Positions 1 through 11,752 of a stretch of 64,000 nucleotides of DNA are shown in pieces. Each line of letters starts with the position of its first letter. Within the stretch, counting starts at the first letter, position 1. Source of the DNA: Temnothorax longispinosus (lineage: Eukaryota; Arthropoda; Insecta; Hymenoptera; Formicidae); NCBI RefSeq assembly GCF_030848805.1, contig NC_092360.1, positions 682,001 to 746,000 of the forward strand. The letters run 5' to 3'. The position numbers were made by a program, and so were the translations under genes. The notes under the pieces are model-generated. The model searched no databases. It was not told where the DNA came from and was given only the letters and a program-made list of their open reading frames with translations.

Positions 1-540
1 TTACACTTATTTAAAATCACTTTTCTTGGAAACTAAACTATATAGTATATAACCACATGTAACAAAAATATATTCTATATATTTTTTATTCATCTTTCCC
101 ATGTAGTATTGTCTTTTCGCCAATAATATTATAATTATTAAATCTCATGTATTTAATCGTATATTATCGTATGTAATATAATAAATATCTGAATGTAAAT
201 ATAATTCGCGGTAAGAGATCACGTTTCAACGAATGCCAAGTATTCATATTTGTCGGGATTTTGTTATGTTGGTCACTGATTCAAATTTCATGGTAGAGAA
301 AAAAGTTTCGTTTCACTGATGTAAATATAATTTGATACCATATTTGTAGCTATATGTACTGGAAATGTCGCACGCTTTATCATTTCCATGAAATACATTA
401 CACGATTGCGTGAACTTTATCGAATGCAATATCTAAAAAGAACGCGGTAAAACATCTTTTACGCTTTAACAAATTTATAACATAAAATATTTCATGTAGG
501 TAATTTCTATTTTTCGCTCTATTATTTTTACTTTGCCGGA
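1..540. other. AT-rich non-coding sequence, no feature seen
   Basis: AT-rich sequence with frequent stops in all frames. I see no reading frame, inverted repeat, tandem repeat or RNA-like fold worth naming. It is probably intergenic or intronic. Confidence 0.6.
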
Positions 541-593
541 CTCAATCAGAGCCTCGCAAGCAGTGCTTTAGTTAGAATCACGAGTGTAAGAGC

Positions 594-677
594 GAGAATG
601 GTCCTACCTTGGAGGACACTTATCTTCGCGCACACGGAAGAGTGCCGACCTTGGAAAACACTCATCTTCGCGCACAT
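594..677 (+). repeat. Imperfect 42-bp tandem duplication
   Basis: Two adjacent units about 42 bp long share CCTTGGA at one end and CATCTTCGCGCACA / TATCTTCGCGCACA at the other (about 606-635 and 648-677). The period is a multiple of three. In the plus-strand frame starting at 598 the units read PWRTLIFAH and PWKTLIFAH, so the differences are either synonymous or Arg/Lys. That frame is only 106 codons with no known domain, so coding is possible but unproven. Confidence 0.6.
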
Positions 678-1293
678 GATATTGTCGTGCAGTGGTGATT
701 CAGAGCAAAGTCAAGCAAACTATAGAAACTCTCTGGGTAGCCGATGCCTCGTGCCAACTCCGATCACAGTCACGCACCAATCTACGATCCATGCGGTACT
801 TGAAATTTTTTGTTCAAGGACTCACACGAGTGTTCGTAAAACAAATTGCGATGTTCCGCGCATGCCCTTTTTTGGACATCTCGGCACTGTCTGCACGGAG
901 TTATCGGTCCGAAGTTAGAATCGACGAAGAAAGATATCGTGTCACTACTAGGTTGTTGAACCGACGAAGACAATCACTTCGAGAGGATGATTGACGATTC
1001 CGGACACAGAGAATCACACGCGAGACTTCCGCGACCGCGACCGCGGCCGCGGCACCGAGAGGTATAGAGACGGGTCCCGCAGGTCCGGAAGAGGACGGCG
1101 CGCGGAGAAGCGCGATGTGAACGCGTCGCGCGGCCCAAACTTTTTGGGGCAGCCGATCGCGAGAGCGTGCGGGCCATGCGATCCGCCAAAGTTGTGGATC
1201 CGCCGCCGTGGTTCGGTAGTGGTGGTACCGGTGACCTCGATACCAACCGAGGCCCTCCAATCCCAACGCCCAATGCCAAAAAACTGACACGCG

Positions 1294-1324
1294 GCGTGCG
1301 TACGTGCGTGCGTGCGTACGTGTA
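1294..1324. repeat. Alternating purine-pyrimidine tract (GTGC/GTAC)
   Basis: About 31 bp of strictly alternating purine-pyrimidine sequence built from GTGC and GTAC steps. This composition favours left-handed Z-DNA under torsional stress. Confidence 0.7.
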
Positions 1325-1440
1325 GTATATGCCAGGAACTTTCACTCTCTCGATCGCTTCTCGTGATGCGAGGAACGACGACCAGCGGTCCTTCGGGAGG
1401 GTCATTCAAGTTTTTTACGAGTTTTTATTAGAACAACGAG

Positions 1441-3157
1441 AGAAATGAAAATTTGGTGATGGGAGGATCGATGCGATTAGATCGATTTACGATCGTTTTA
1501 CGATCTCTATGTGAATGACGGCGGCGCTATAACGGGATAAAAATATCGACTCCATTCGTGAAACTTTCTCTTCTTTCGGGACCGATATCGATAAATCATG
1601 TCGATGTCCACGCTTTGGACATTTAAGAGAACGTGATGTAAATCGGTAAATATTAAAAAATATGAAGATTTAAAATGATGAAGTTACGTTTAAAAAATTA
1701 GGTTTTATTATCGCACATCAGATTCTAGAATTCTTTAAAAAGAAATATTTGAAATACTTAGAGATTAATAAAAAATATCGAAATTATTTAATCGTGTACA
1801 ATAAACTTTTTTACTGTATAGTGTATGTAATACATCTAATACGTGTAAGAAAAAATATATATTATTGGAAATGCGGATCTTGAAGAACGAATAAAGTATC
1901 TTAAGTTTTATTTTTAAAACTGATCTCAACTAGAATTATGAGAAAATAATAAATGCGGTTCTCCACGATTATCGTCTTTTACGTCAGTTGATGAATGAGA
2001 ATAACGTAGTCCGACGACAAATTCGTACGTTATTGAAAACACCTAAAAAGAACGAAGGTCAAGGAGATGTAGGCAGGACGCGATAAAACTTCCGTGAAGA
2101 TAAAGTTATGCTGAGGAACCGGTAATTTTACGATCGCGACTCTATGCGAAATCATCGATCAATATAGGTACAATTGATTCTTACATTTTTACATCCCTTT
2201 TGTTTCGCCGCGATTTCAGGAGGTATAGAGACGTTTGCCTTGTAAAGTGGATTTCTTGTCGAAATATATTCAGAAATTTGGATATAATTAAAATTTCCGT
2301 AAAACCCATAGTTGTAGAATCTGTATTTGACTGTTGAATAATTTACTCTATAAACAGTTATTTGAGTAATATGATATTATTATCATTCAAGTACTATTTG
2401 GATAACAATAATATTTCGTATATCGTACAAATGATCGCACGGCTTGAATCTTGAGCATAGAGAGCTAAGTTCCGAATATGGAAACAACGCTCGCGACGAG
2501 TACTTTCGAATCAATTTTTTCTTATTGCGATTTCACTCTCGATGGCGCGACTCTTACGCGATAATCGACCATGCAGCGTTCCCGTCCTCGCGGAAGATGG
2601 TCCATCGTGGCTCCGAGTGAAAGAGAGACACGTGCAGCCGGACCGCCGCGCCGGGTGTTTCACTTTTAACCGATAAGAAAGTAACGAAAGTCACTGATGA
2701 AAGTTTCGGGCTTGCCCTCGGTGAGCGCGGAAGGCAGGAGGCAACGATGGCGACCTAGATGGACGGACGGACGGATACTTTTTTGAAAGTAAAAGTGAAA
2801 GAACAGGACTTTACGTTATCCTGTCATCGTTAACAAATCGTCTTTATAGCTCGATTTTTTCATCGGTCTCATATCAACATTATTTACTGGGTTAATGTGA
2901 AATTGTAAAATTGATAGTCCATTAGGCGATTAATGAAATTAGCGAGCAAGTTTCAAAATAAATTCTTATAAAGTTCACATTAATATATATATAAAATTAA
3001 AAATTTAATCGTAAAAATAAAAAAACGTTTTTTACGCTCTATTATTTACACGCACACACACATCAATACACTTTCTACATTTTTAAAATATTAAAAAATA
3101 TATATTTTTTGTTATTTCTGTTTTTTAAGAGTTATAATTCTTTTAATAATTGACACA

Positions 3158-3213
<56 letters not shown>

Positions 3214-4109
3214 ATTATATATAATTCTGTTCATATTATAATTATATTATAATTATTATTGTAATGCTGCTATGTTATACATTGTAGTCACTGTGCTTTT
3301 AATTAGAGAGATTTTATTCCAGAATATAATAAATATTCTCTTTTTTTTTTCACTTCGTTTCGGTTGCTCTTCCTCGCGCTGCACTGTGCAGATACCGGTT
3401 TTCGGCGAAACGACACCATCTTACAGGAAGATCGAACTCGGTGAAAACCGTGTCCTTCGAGGAACAGGGTTACATTACGTCACACACGCGCGTTTCTTTA
3501 TTACCATGCAATTCATGTGAATATACCGGCTCCGGTACCGTGAGATGGACCTGTGAAATTCTCGGAGGTGGAATTTTTGCACACGCGAACCAATCAAGTA
3601 CCTACCAAGCTGAACACCAATCGCATATTTTCTCATTTCGAAAGAATTAATATTAAAAAAACTAGAATATATTGAATTTTTTATAAATACAAGTAGTTTG
3701 TCATTTTTTTACGAAATTTTAAACCGGTTTATTTCATTCTGACGTCAAATATTTATTAGTTGTATTTTTTCATTATTACGATTATTAAGAAAAAAATATA
3801 TTAAAACATTTTATTAAAGTTATTTTTATAGATTTAATAATCTAGAATATGCAGTTAATGAGATATACGATTAATATGCAATATGCAATTTAATACGATT
3901 ATATTTTCAAAATATAAATCACACTTAATCATTTCGATATTACGTATATACGCTATTTATATGTCACATAGTTGCATAAAGATAAAAAAAGTTAATAATT
4001 ATTCGAGAAGATAATTTTTCAAGGACTTTCGCCGAAACCTGTTTCCAACATGGAATTACGAAACTTTAACGCAGATGTGTAGAATCTTTTGAATAGTTAT
4101 TTTAGCTGC
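1441..4109. other. Mostly AT-rich non-coding sequence
   Basis: AT-rich and full of stops. A GC-richer patch at about 2440-2780 holds a short GGAC tandem run near 2760-2775. A second patch at about 3350-3600 contains a perfect TGACGTCA palindrome a little downstream, at 3740-3747. No gene can be supported. Confidence 0.55.
3164..3211. repeat. (TA)n microsatellite
   Basis: Nearly uninterrupted TA dinucleotide repeat of roughly 24 units in an AT-rich context. Confidence 0.95.
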
Positions 4110-4383
4110 TATTGTTATAGTGTTCCAAAAAAATAGCATCCTGTTATAAAATTGATAAATAGTTTCCATATCAGATAGGCTCGGATCAATATATTAAGAT
4201 TTTGCTAGAGCATTTTCTGAATGTATACGATATCATAATTTTGTTTCTTTATCTGTTCTTATGTATTTTTATTATGTATATGACAAAATCTATTTGTTCG
4301 TCGCGCTAGAAATTAAAAATTTCATCTATTATCTAGCTGTCTATTATTTAATTCTTCCAAAGAATTTCCATTAGGATAAATTT
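4110..4383 (+). repeat. Tandem duplication, copy 1 (274 bp)
   Basis: The 274-bp segment recurs at 4438-4711 in the same orientation (offset 328). I see only one difference: G at 4179 versus A at 4507. No terminal inverted repeats, ORF or target-site duplication is visible, so it does not look like a transposon. Near identity in non-coding DNA implies a recent event or an assembly error. Confidence 0.9.
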
Positions 4384-4437
4384 AATACAGGATTAGTATT
4401 GTATCTTATTCGATCCTTATATGGCCACATAAAATAA
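4384..4437 (+). repeat. Templated spacer copied from 7771-7824
   Basis: The 54 bp between the two duplicate copies match 7771-7824 exactly. Including junction microhomologies, 4381-4441 equals 7768-7828. The left junction shares TTT and the right junction shares TATT with the donor segment, the pattern expected from replication template switching. The donor at 7.77 kb appears intact in its own context. Confidence 0.85.
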
Positions 4438-4711
4438 TATTGTTATAGTGTTCCAAAAAAATAGCATCCTGTTATAAAATTGATAAATAGTTTCCATATC
4501 AGATAGACTCGGATCAATATATTAAGATTTTGCTAGAGCATTTTCTGAATGTATACGATATCATAATTTTGTTTCTTTATCTGTTCTTATGTATTTTTAT
4601 TATGTATATGACAAAATCTATTTGTTCGTCGCGCTAGAAATTAAAAATTTCATCTATTATCTAGCTGTCTATTATTTAATTCTTCCAAAGAATTTCCATT
4701 AGGATAAATTT
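4438..4711 (+). repeat. Tandem duplication, copy 2 (274 bp)
   Basis: Second copy of the 4110-4383 segment with one substitution (A at 4507). Beyond 4711 the two copies diverge immediately: copy 1 runs into the templated spacer and copy 2 into unrelated AT-rich DNA. Confidence 0.9.
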
Positions 4712-5168
4712 CTTCAAAATATCCGATTGATAAAGGAAATTGTATCTCGACAATTGCTTTTTCACTGTCAAAAATAAATGCATGATCATTATTGTCGTCA
4801 AAATTTTACGTCATTAAAATTATGACAATCTCGATTTGAGCAATGAAATGCATGGGAATTTCGCACAGGCAGAGATTTTGAGATCCGGCGAGACAGTTGT
4901 TACATTGGTCATCGACAATACGTCGAGAAATTGATTTTCCGTTGACAAGCGGAAACTCGCGGACGTGATTTTCCGAGAACGAACTTTCCTAAACGTATCC
5001 TAGAAGGACTGAACGTACGGTAGAATCGCCAAGCAGCCGGTGCATATGTACGTGGCGGTGTGGGCAGTGCTGCAGTCGTTCGTACCAGCACACGCCGTGA
5101 GCGGTCGGCCATGGCATACTTACTAATGTCAATCACACCGGCAGGCATGCACCGCCAACGTGTGTACT

Positions 5169-5197
5169 TATGTACGTGTGCGTGCGTGCGCGCGCGC
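5169..5197. repeat. Alternating purine-pyrimidine tract
   Basis: About 29 bp of strict alternation ending in a CG-only run. It is Z-DNA-prone by composition and lies in a CpG-rich patch. Confidence 0.7.
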
Positions 5198-6114
5198 TCG
5201 CTTACAGTGTTCCGCGGCTTCACCCGCGTGGATTTTTCGATCAATTCGTATGGAGTAGCTCTTTTCTTGTAAATATCTCGATATATAAGGAAAGCGGTAA
5301 AATTTCCTTTGTAAGATTAAATATTGATATTTAAGCTTTCGGAATTCTATATAAAGCTCACGATAAAATGAGAAAAGAATGATTTCCTTTTATCCGTCCG
5401 CATTCTTGAAGCTTAACTCGCAAGAACCCGCTCAGTCATTTACAATTAGAAAATATATTCCAACGTTAAAGATAATTTAACTACAAAATAGTAGGGAATC
5501 CTGTACTCCTGTATTATGTATTGTATTGCTTAACGCGCGCAAGCCATGAAGATGAAGTTCGATCGCCATGCATCGAATCCCGCAGTCTTTTGGCCTTTAA
5601 CCTTCACAATTTCCTCGACCATCGATACCTTGGTCGGCGGAGTTGCGTCAGTGTAGCTCTGAACTTGAGTGCCTCTGCGAACGGCGCGCGCGGCGCAGCG
5701 GCGTTCGCAGATCCCGCGCAAGGAATTGAAAGGCGTTTCTCGAGATCGGTGTCGACCGTGGTCGATAAATAAACGGTGCCGCGCGAGATCCCTGAAAAAT
5801 CACCGGTCATTATCTCCTGCGCGCTCTCCGAGAATGTTCTTGATCGCGATCCACGATAAGAACTTACGCGGTTACGTGTCGGTTGGCCGCACGATTGTCG
5901 ATAGGGTTGCTTGTTAGCGTTGCTCGTTAAGATATGTTATGATTGACGCGTTAGTTGGATAAACGGTGTACAAACGAAAATCTTACTCTGAGGGAGAAAA
6001 ACGCGTTAAAAATTTCAGATTCAAATTATCATTATAATTTTTAGATGTAACATGTGATAAAATTTTGCGTCTAATTCATCTTCGTCAAGCAGGCATCAGG
6101 CATAAATGTCGTGG

Positions 6115-6118
<4 letters not shown>

Positions 6119-6164
<46 letters not shown>
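6119..6164. repeat. (TA)n microsatellite
   Basis: About 23 TA units. It generates artificial Tyr-Ile repeat reading frames on both strands, which should not be read as proteins. Confidence 0.95.
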
Positions 6165-6169
<5 letters not shown>

Positions 6170-6853
6170 CCATTCCTGCATAATATATAATCCGCGCATA
6201 ATATTCTCGCATAATGTTTTTTCTGATTTTCTTTTAAATTACTGTAAAACTTGTTGTGCAAGATTGTTATGCAGCATGTGTGCACTCGTCCAATATTTGC
6301 ACTTTCCCAAACAATCGTTAAATTGTTTAAGAATGCTTTTAAGAAATTAAGAAGAACGCGCGATTTTCGCAAATAATTCTGAATGCTAATAAAATTTAGA
6401 GGTATATTACAGTTCGAATACAAATTATAACGGCGTTGATTGTTTGCGTAACTTTATTGCGAATACAGGCGCGCACAAGGTTTCTCTATGCAGAATCTGC
6501 GGTTTCCAAGAGAACGCGACCAATATATCGGTCCCTCGTTCACGTTTCCTCGTTCCTTCGTTCTGCACGTTGACATTCGGCGGCACGACTGCTAGAAGCT
6601 GGCAGAGAACAGTGTGTCAACAAAACGGTCAAAAACAGCCGTCAAAGGTGCGCGGAGGCCTGCAATATTTTTGCGAACGAATCTACGAGCGTTTTCCGTA
6701 TATTGTTTTCTCAATGGCGCGCTATTTTTGCGTCACCTCGTTTGAAGAAGCAAATATTATTCGCGGTCGTAATATATCAAAATCGTCTCAACGCTCAAGA
6801 GATTGCCTATGCTAAATATGAATACAGATATTATAATAATTTCATAAAATTTA

Positions 6854-7109
6854 CACTGATAAATATTAAAGGATGAAATTTAAACCAATACCTGATGTTT
6901 TAAATAACATTTTGTTATTTTTAACTACCACGTATGCCGAAATTTATTATTTGAACACAAAACAGTATTATTTTAACTCTATTGACTTAATTAATTTAAC
7001 ATTGTTTTAATTAAATTAACGAAATATTGAGTATAGGAGCAGGTGGCTTATAGAAATGGTTAAAAATCACTGAAATTGAGTATAATTTGACACTACGAAT
7101 TTAATAGTG
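6854..7109 (+). mobile_element. TA-flanked MITE, family A, copy 1
   Basis: 256-bp non-autonomous element flanked by TA (6852-6853 and 7110-7111). Its imperfect terminal inverted repeat follows the pattern CACTGTTAAAT. Along almost its whole length it matches the reverse complement of 8821-9054, including a shared core AAATAACATTTTGTTA and another around ACACAAAACAGTATTATT. No ORF. TA flanks and short inverted ends fit Tc1/mariner-type mobilisation; the superfamily is inferred. Confidence 0.8.
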
Positions 7110-7767
7110 TATTGTCTACTAAGATAAATTAATATTTTATTATGAAATATTGTGTTAAATGTTAGTATTTCATTAAGTAGTATTCTATTAAAGAAAAGGA
7201 ATTTTCTCCTTACATCAGAATTGTGTATCGTCGTGTGTATTGCTATCGTTTAAGCGTGACGTGTGAATAAAAGTCTTTTAAACTTGCCATTAATTCTCTT
7301 GTTCTCAAACAAAACTTGAAATGTTCTTTGAGTAAAAAAAAAAAATAAATATTAGTAAAACTTCGTAAGTGTAAAACCGATAATATTTTTTGTATTTTTG
7401 TATTTTTTTAAGCATTAAGATTTCTTTATCGTTTATCAACCCTTTAGACCGTGATCTTCACGATTTTCTCGATTAAAGCTGCTGATATCACTATTATACG
7501 ATGATGATTTCTCGCGAGAACTCTTTGAGGCTGTAAGGCCATAAGATGTCCATGAGAGTCGGCCTCAACGGAGTGTCGACATTGCGAGTCACGTCGAGCG
7601 TTTGCCATACACATTATTCGCGATAAACAATCATCTTTATGGTAGGAACGGTCTTACGATTTCGTTGGTTACAACGTGCGCTCGATAAAATCGATCCTTT
7701 CTTTGCAGTCTTATCGCTAATAATAATTTTATGTAACATGCAAGAAACATACATTGCAGAGGTCTCT

Positions 7768-7828
7768 TTTAATACAGGATTAGTATTGTATCTTATTCGA
7801 TCCTTATATGGCCACATAAAATAATATT
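7768..7828 (+). repeat. Donor segment of the templated insertion at 4.4 kb
   Basis: These 61 bp are identical to 4381-4441. Here the segment sits in unique sequence, whereas at 4.4 kb it forms the joint between two duplicate copies, so this is the likely template. Confidence 0.85.
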
Positions 7829-8451
7829 AAGAGGCGCTTTCGCGCCGATTAAACATATAGATTGTTGAAATTGCTTCTTTTATATAGACATGGCCGATTG
7901 CACGAATGTTTTTTATATTACAAATATTCGAGTATTTAGCAGTTTTTATAAATAAGCTCTAATAACGCAAGAAAATGATAAAATCAATTCTTCGCTTTAT
8001 TTCAAGTAGAAAATATTTTAATAAAATAGGGATTTTAATAGAATGGGGTAGAAATTCAGATAAAATTGAAGATTTGAATCGCCTAAATTTTAACGACTTT
8101 TTCATCGACTTTTTCCAATGATAATTTGTAAGCTCCTGGTTGTCTTTTTTTTTTAGCCTCGTTTAAGAAAAAGATCGTGAAGAAGGCTAACCATATTGGG
8201 TAGTGATTTCGCTTCTCAGATGCCGTATGAACGACAAATTCTCACAATCCGATAGCGAATCGGATGGTCGCTACTGAAATATGCTCGAGAGTCGCTCTTT
8301 AGTTGGTCGTGGAGGCGCATTCGCCGATAATGCGATTATCGTGTGATGCACTTCTTGTGAGTCATTAAATCTTCGATACGCCGACGCAGCGACTCATGAA
8401 CCAGCAGTGTCATGCACCTTCCGAGATTGTGTTTCTCTTTCTCTGTTTCTG

Positions 8452-8453
<2 letters not shown>

Positions 8454-8493
<40 letters not shown>
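8454..8493. repeat. (CT)n microsatellite
   Basis: About 20 CT units. The minus-strand frame across it encodes an Arg-Glu repeat that is purely an effect of the microsatellite. Confidence 0.95.
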
Positions 8494-8496
<3 letters not shown>

Positions 8497-8820
8497 TTTT
8501 AATGACGTGTAGTAGAATACCGGTATTCGTCGCTGCACGTGTCAGGGTCAAATGATGTCATTGGTGATTCTCGAGATGGGATTTCTCATAATTCGTGATC
8601 TTGCCGATCACGATCCTGCTAGTTCAAAAAGAAGAATGTCACGTTGTAAAGAAATTGGTCAAAAGATGTTTTGATCATCGTCAATTTCGTCGTTACGTTT
8701 CTAATTAGCAACCGGAATATAGGAAATTTAAATGAGACACGAAATTCTTTTTTCTTAAAATAGCTGATTTGCCTGATCATAAATACACGAAAATACGAAA
8801 ATAAAAAAATATTTTATCTA

Positions 8821-9054
8821 CACTGTTTTTGTAGTCTCAATTATATTTCATTTGAGTTGTTTTTAACCATTCCTATAGATCGCCACTGCTCCCATTCAAA
8901 ATATGTTGTTAATTTAACTAAATCAATTAAATTAGAATAATACTGTTTTGTGTTAAAATAATGAATTTCGACTCACACACATGGTAGTTAAAAGTAACAA
9001 AATGTTATTTAACTCAAGGTATTGGTTTAAATTTCATTCTTTAATTTAACAGTG
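8821..9054 (-). mobile_element. TA-flanked MITE, family A, copy 2 (inverted)
   Basis: 234-bp element flanked by TA (8819-8820, 9055-9056), starting CACTGTTTT and ending AACAGTG. It is the reverse-complement relative of 6854-7109, with scattered substitutions and small indels over most of its length. Together the two copies form a widely spaced inverted pair about 1.7 kb apart. No coding capacity. Confidence 0.8.
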
Positions 9055-9056
9055 TA

Positions 9057-10640
9057 TTGTTGTATTAAACATTTATGTTTTCTTTTATTCAGATGGCAGA
9101 TAATTTGGTAGAAAACACATAAACAAAATTAATTGTTTTTTACGTTATTTTTAAGGAAAACGGTAAATTTCAGTCTTTTTTTACTAAAACTTATTGCTTG
9201 AAACATATTCTTAAAAATATGTATCGAAAATTGATCAATTGATTGACGTCAATTTTCGAAAAATGATTTAGTAAGAATTTATTTCGCATTTCGCAGCTTT
9301 ATAGCAAAACTGTCCTTTACGTCAGTTTTCTGCTTAGAGTCATCTGTGCCATTTTCCCGATATCGCAACGTATTCTTGACGTATCAGTGTATACTCAATG
9401 TATCAATGGCAAACACTGTTACTTATATCGTGATATTTTTCCAAGACAGCGCCGATATAGTCAGCTTCACGTTCGTCTATATCTCGTTCCGAAACGGAAG
9501 GCTTCAGGATTAAATAATGCCGATGAATGACACTTTTGGTAAATAGAGCTATTTCTGTTTTGTGATGCATTTTTAAAAATTAACTTATTATTTCGGTTTG
9601 TTTCTGTAATGATATTGAGTTAAAAATTTTTACATTTTTCGTTCAAATAATTGAGAATGTCTTGTTTGAATCATGAAAATTTGTTTTTATGGCATTCAAA
9701 CCATTTGTGATACGAATATAGATACATGAATCGAAAATGTTATTAATTACGAGAATTCTTGAATAGATCGACATCGAGATCTGTATTAAATTACTTACTG
9801 ATATTTGCAATAGACATTTGTAATATTAGACTAATAATAATTTGTCTACCATTGAGTACCAAAGTAACTTATTAAGTTACTCAATGATAATCTTCAGTCT
9901 GTTGCAAAATTAAAAATGATATAAGCGAGTATATTAAGTGCCGACGCTTCGAATTAGATACATGTCTGACAATGAATAGAAAATTGACTTTATGTCGAAC
10001 GGACTGATTTAATATTAAGCTGGCCTCACATGAAATATACACACAAATATAATATTCAGTTTAGAAAAAGCTGTCAAAATTAAACGTCAGATAAGGTCTA
10101 AGAAATCATAAAACCCTGTGCGCGAATTGGTATGTGCTTGTGCGTGCTTGGTGCATTCGCGATTACTGGCTAGTGTATATTTAGTTTCAGATTGGCATAG
10201 GTCGTGGCGCGACGAGAAGAAGAATCCGCTGAGTCGTTATCTGTTTTCTACGCACGTGGCCTCCATAGGTCGGGATCTAGCCGGTTATAATCGGCAACGC
10301 GATTATTACTGACTAAGACCAAGTGGAAATTGCAGCGACATTGTGTTTTCGGGGTCAAATCGCCGCGCCGCGCTTCGAAAATGGTCATCAGCCACGCCGC
10401 GCCGTTTCTTGCACGGGTGACAAGTTTTTGCGGCTCGGGATAGTTTATAAAAGCGATAAATTGTTTATTTTGTCGATGGTTAGTCGATCGCTTCTCTCTA
10501 TGTTTATTCTATTATGAATGAAATCAAACTGCAACTGCGCTTGCAAAATATAATCGGAGGAATTTTAATTAAATTTACAGAAGACGATCTATCAACAATT
10601 AGTAATATAATCGTATACATATAATAATGATATATATGCC
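9057..10640. other. Non-coding sequence, CpG-richer patch at 10.1-10.45 kb
   Basis: AT-rich with two small palindromes. One is a hairpin with arms CGAAAATTGA / TCAATTTTCG around 9225-9258, including TGACGTCA in the loop side. The other is AGTAACTTATTAAGTTACT around 9861-9880. The patch at 10.1-10.45 kb is CpG-richer but has only 64-codon frames. No gene is supported. Confidence 0.55.
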
Positions 10641-10798
10641 GGAGGGGTAAAAGCCATAGTGGTGTAAGTCAAATTTTTTTAAATATTGACTCGTGTGCAT
10701 ATATTATAGATGCAATCTATACAGTATAATAAATTACTTTTATGGACACGAGTCAATATTTTAAAAAATTTGACTTACACTATGGCTTTTAGCCCTCC
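10641..10798. mobile_element. Hairpin MITE with ~57-60 bp arms
   Basis: Left arm 10641-10700 and right arm 10742-10798 are inverted copies starting GGAGGGGTAAAAGCCATAG versus GGAGGGCTAAAAGCCATAG, separated by a loop of about 41 nt. They differ by a 2-bp indel (GTGG versus GTG context) and few substitutions. The element sits inside TATATAT sequence on both sides, so the target duplication cannot be resolved but is consistent with TA. No ORF; a foldback MITE. Confidence 0.85.
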
Positions 10799-11752
10799 AT
10801 ATATATATGGATGTGATTAAATCGTTTTTTTTTTATTTTGACATTTTCTTGCAAATCACGTATTGCGATTGCAAAGTATGCTGTTCTAAAAACGTGATCG
10901 TATATCTTACAACATATCATTCCTTTTATTAGAAATTTCCTCTTTACTAGATTACGATCTGCAAAGCACGCTTAGCTAATTCAGTCAATCGAAATTTTAG
11001 ATTTTATCTTATTAAGTAGGTCAAAGGTCAGACAGTTCGTAACTAAAATTTCAGTTTCCCGAAGTAGCAACGGGTCTTCTGTGCCAGAGAATCTCAAAAT
11101 GTCTGAAAGAAGCAGAAGAAAAAAGTAAACTAGTCGTATTTTAATATATCTTTTTATGATATAAGCGAAGATATACAAGATTAGAGTAACAAATTGATAA
11201 CCGATTACATCAAATCTATAATAAGTTTAACCAAAATAATACAATTTATTATTTTATATTTGTTTATAGTATTTTTCTTTTACACGCAGTATGTAAATGA
11301 ATTAGAGTTTTTAAATACATGTCATTTGGTTACAACGAAAAGTTAGAACCTCATCAATCTAAGTTATATATTATTTCCATGTCCATCGTATCTTAAGTAA
11401 CTTATTATTTTGCTGGGTCCTGTGGAGAATGTCGATTGTAAAATCGATTATAACAATTGCGTCTCAACGATCGTCAATTAAACGGCCACGATAGATTTTC
11501 CAAGCGCATTACGAGCCACTCTCGTGGCGGCGCCGACAACGATCCACATCGAAGTCCTCGACGGGAATTGGCCATGGTTAATAATTGCCCTCGTGTGCGA
11601 TATCGCGTGTTATATGAGTAGCTGGCGATGGTGCGCGCTCTACGCACACAGAGCGCCATGCATTCGTGCCGCAGTAACGTTTGCACCCGACCTATACCAA
11701 CCTCCGTCATCGGGAGAGGGCGAGTGCCCAACGTGGACGACGAGAGGAGGTT
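10799..11752. other. Non-coding sequence leading into the gap
   Basis: AT-rich until about 11450, then CpG-rich up to the N gap. Frames running into the gap on both strands are artefacts of the Ns plus CpG-rich flanks. No domain is visible in the readable ends. Confidence 0.5.

Larger units (their letters stand above)
541..1440. other. GC/CpG-rich island without identifiable gene
   Basis: Clearly more GC- and CpG-rich than its flanks. Open frames overlap on both strands, as expected when stop codons are rare. One plus-strand frame (991-1287) is rich in Arg, Asp and Gly, but this comes from the CGN/GAC-rich composition and has no domain. The island carries a 42-bp tandem duplication near its left edge and an alternating purine-pyrimidine tract near its right edge. 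It could be a regulatory element or an untranslated exon; nothing in the sequence decides this. Confidence 0.5.
4712..6853. other. Non-coding sequence with three CpG-rich patches
   Basis: AT-rich sequence interrupted by CpG-rich patches at about 5000-5230, 5520-5930 and 6440-6800. Frames of 60-120 codons open in these patches on both strands but have no domains and no shared orientation. A run of alternating GTGC/CGCG steps lies in the first patch and a TA microsatellite at 6119-6164. Confidence 0.5.
7112..8818. other. Non-coding sequence between the two family A MITEs
   Basis: AT-rich with moderately GC-richer stretches at about 7500-7700 and 8160-8580. It contains the donor segment (7768-7828) of the templated spacer at 4384-4437 and a CT microsatellite at 8454-8493. 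No gene is supported. Confidence 0.55.

Noticed and set aside
991..1287. RD/RG-rich frame resembling an RNA-binding tail
   Set aside because: The composition follows from the CGN/GAC-rich sequence and other frames are open in parallel. There is no globular domain and no splice context I can defend.
6111..6423. Frames with Tyr-Ile repeats on both strands
   Set aside because: Produced by the TA microsatellite at 6119-6164.
8336..8551. Minus-strand frame with an Arg-Glu repeat
   Set aside because: Produced by the CT microsatellite at 8454-8493.
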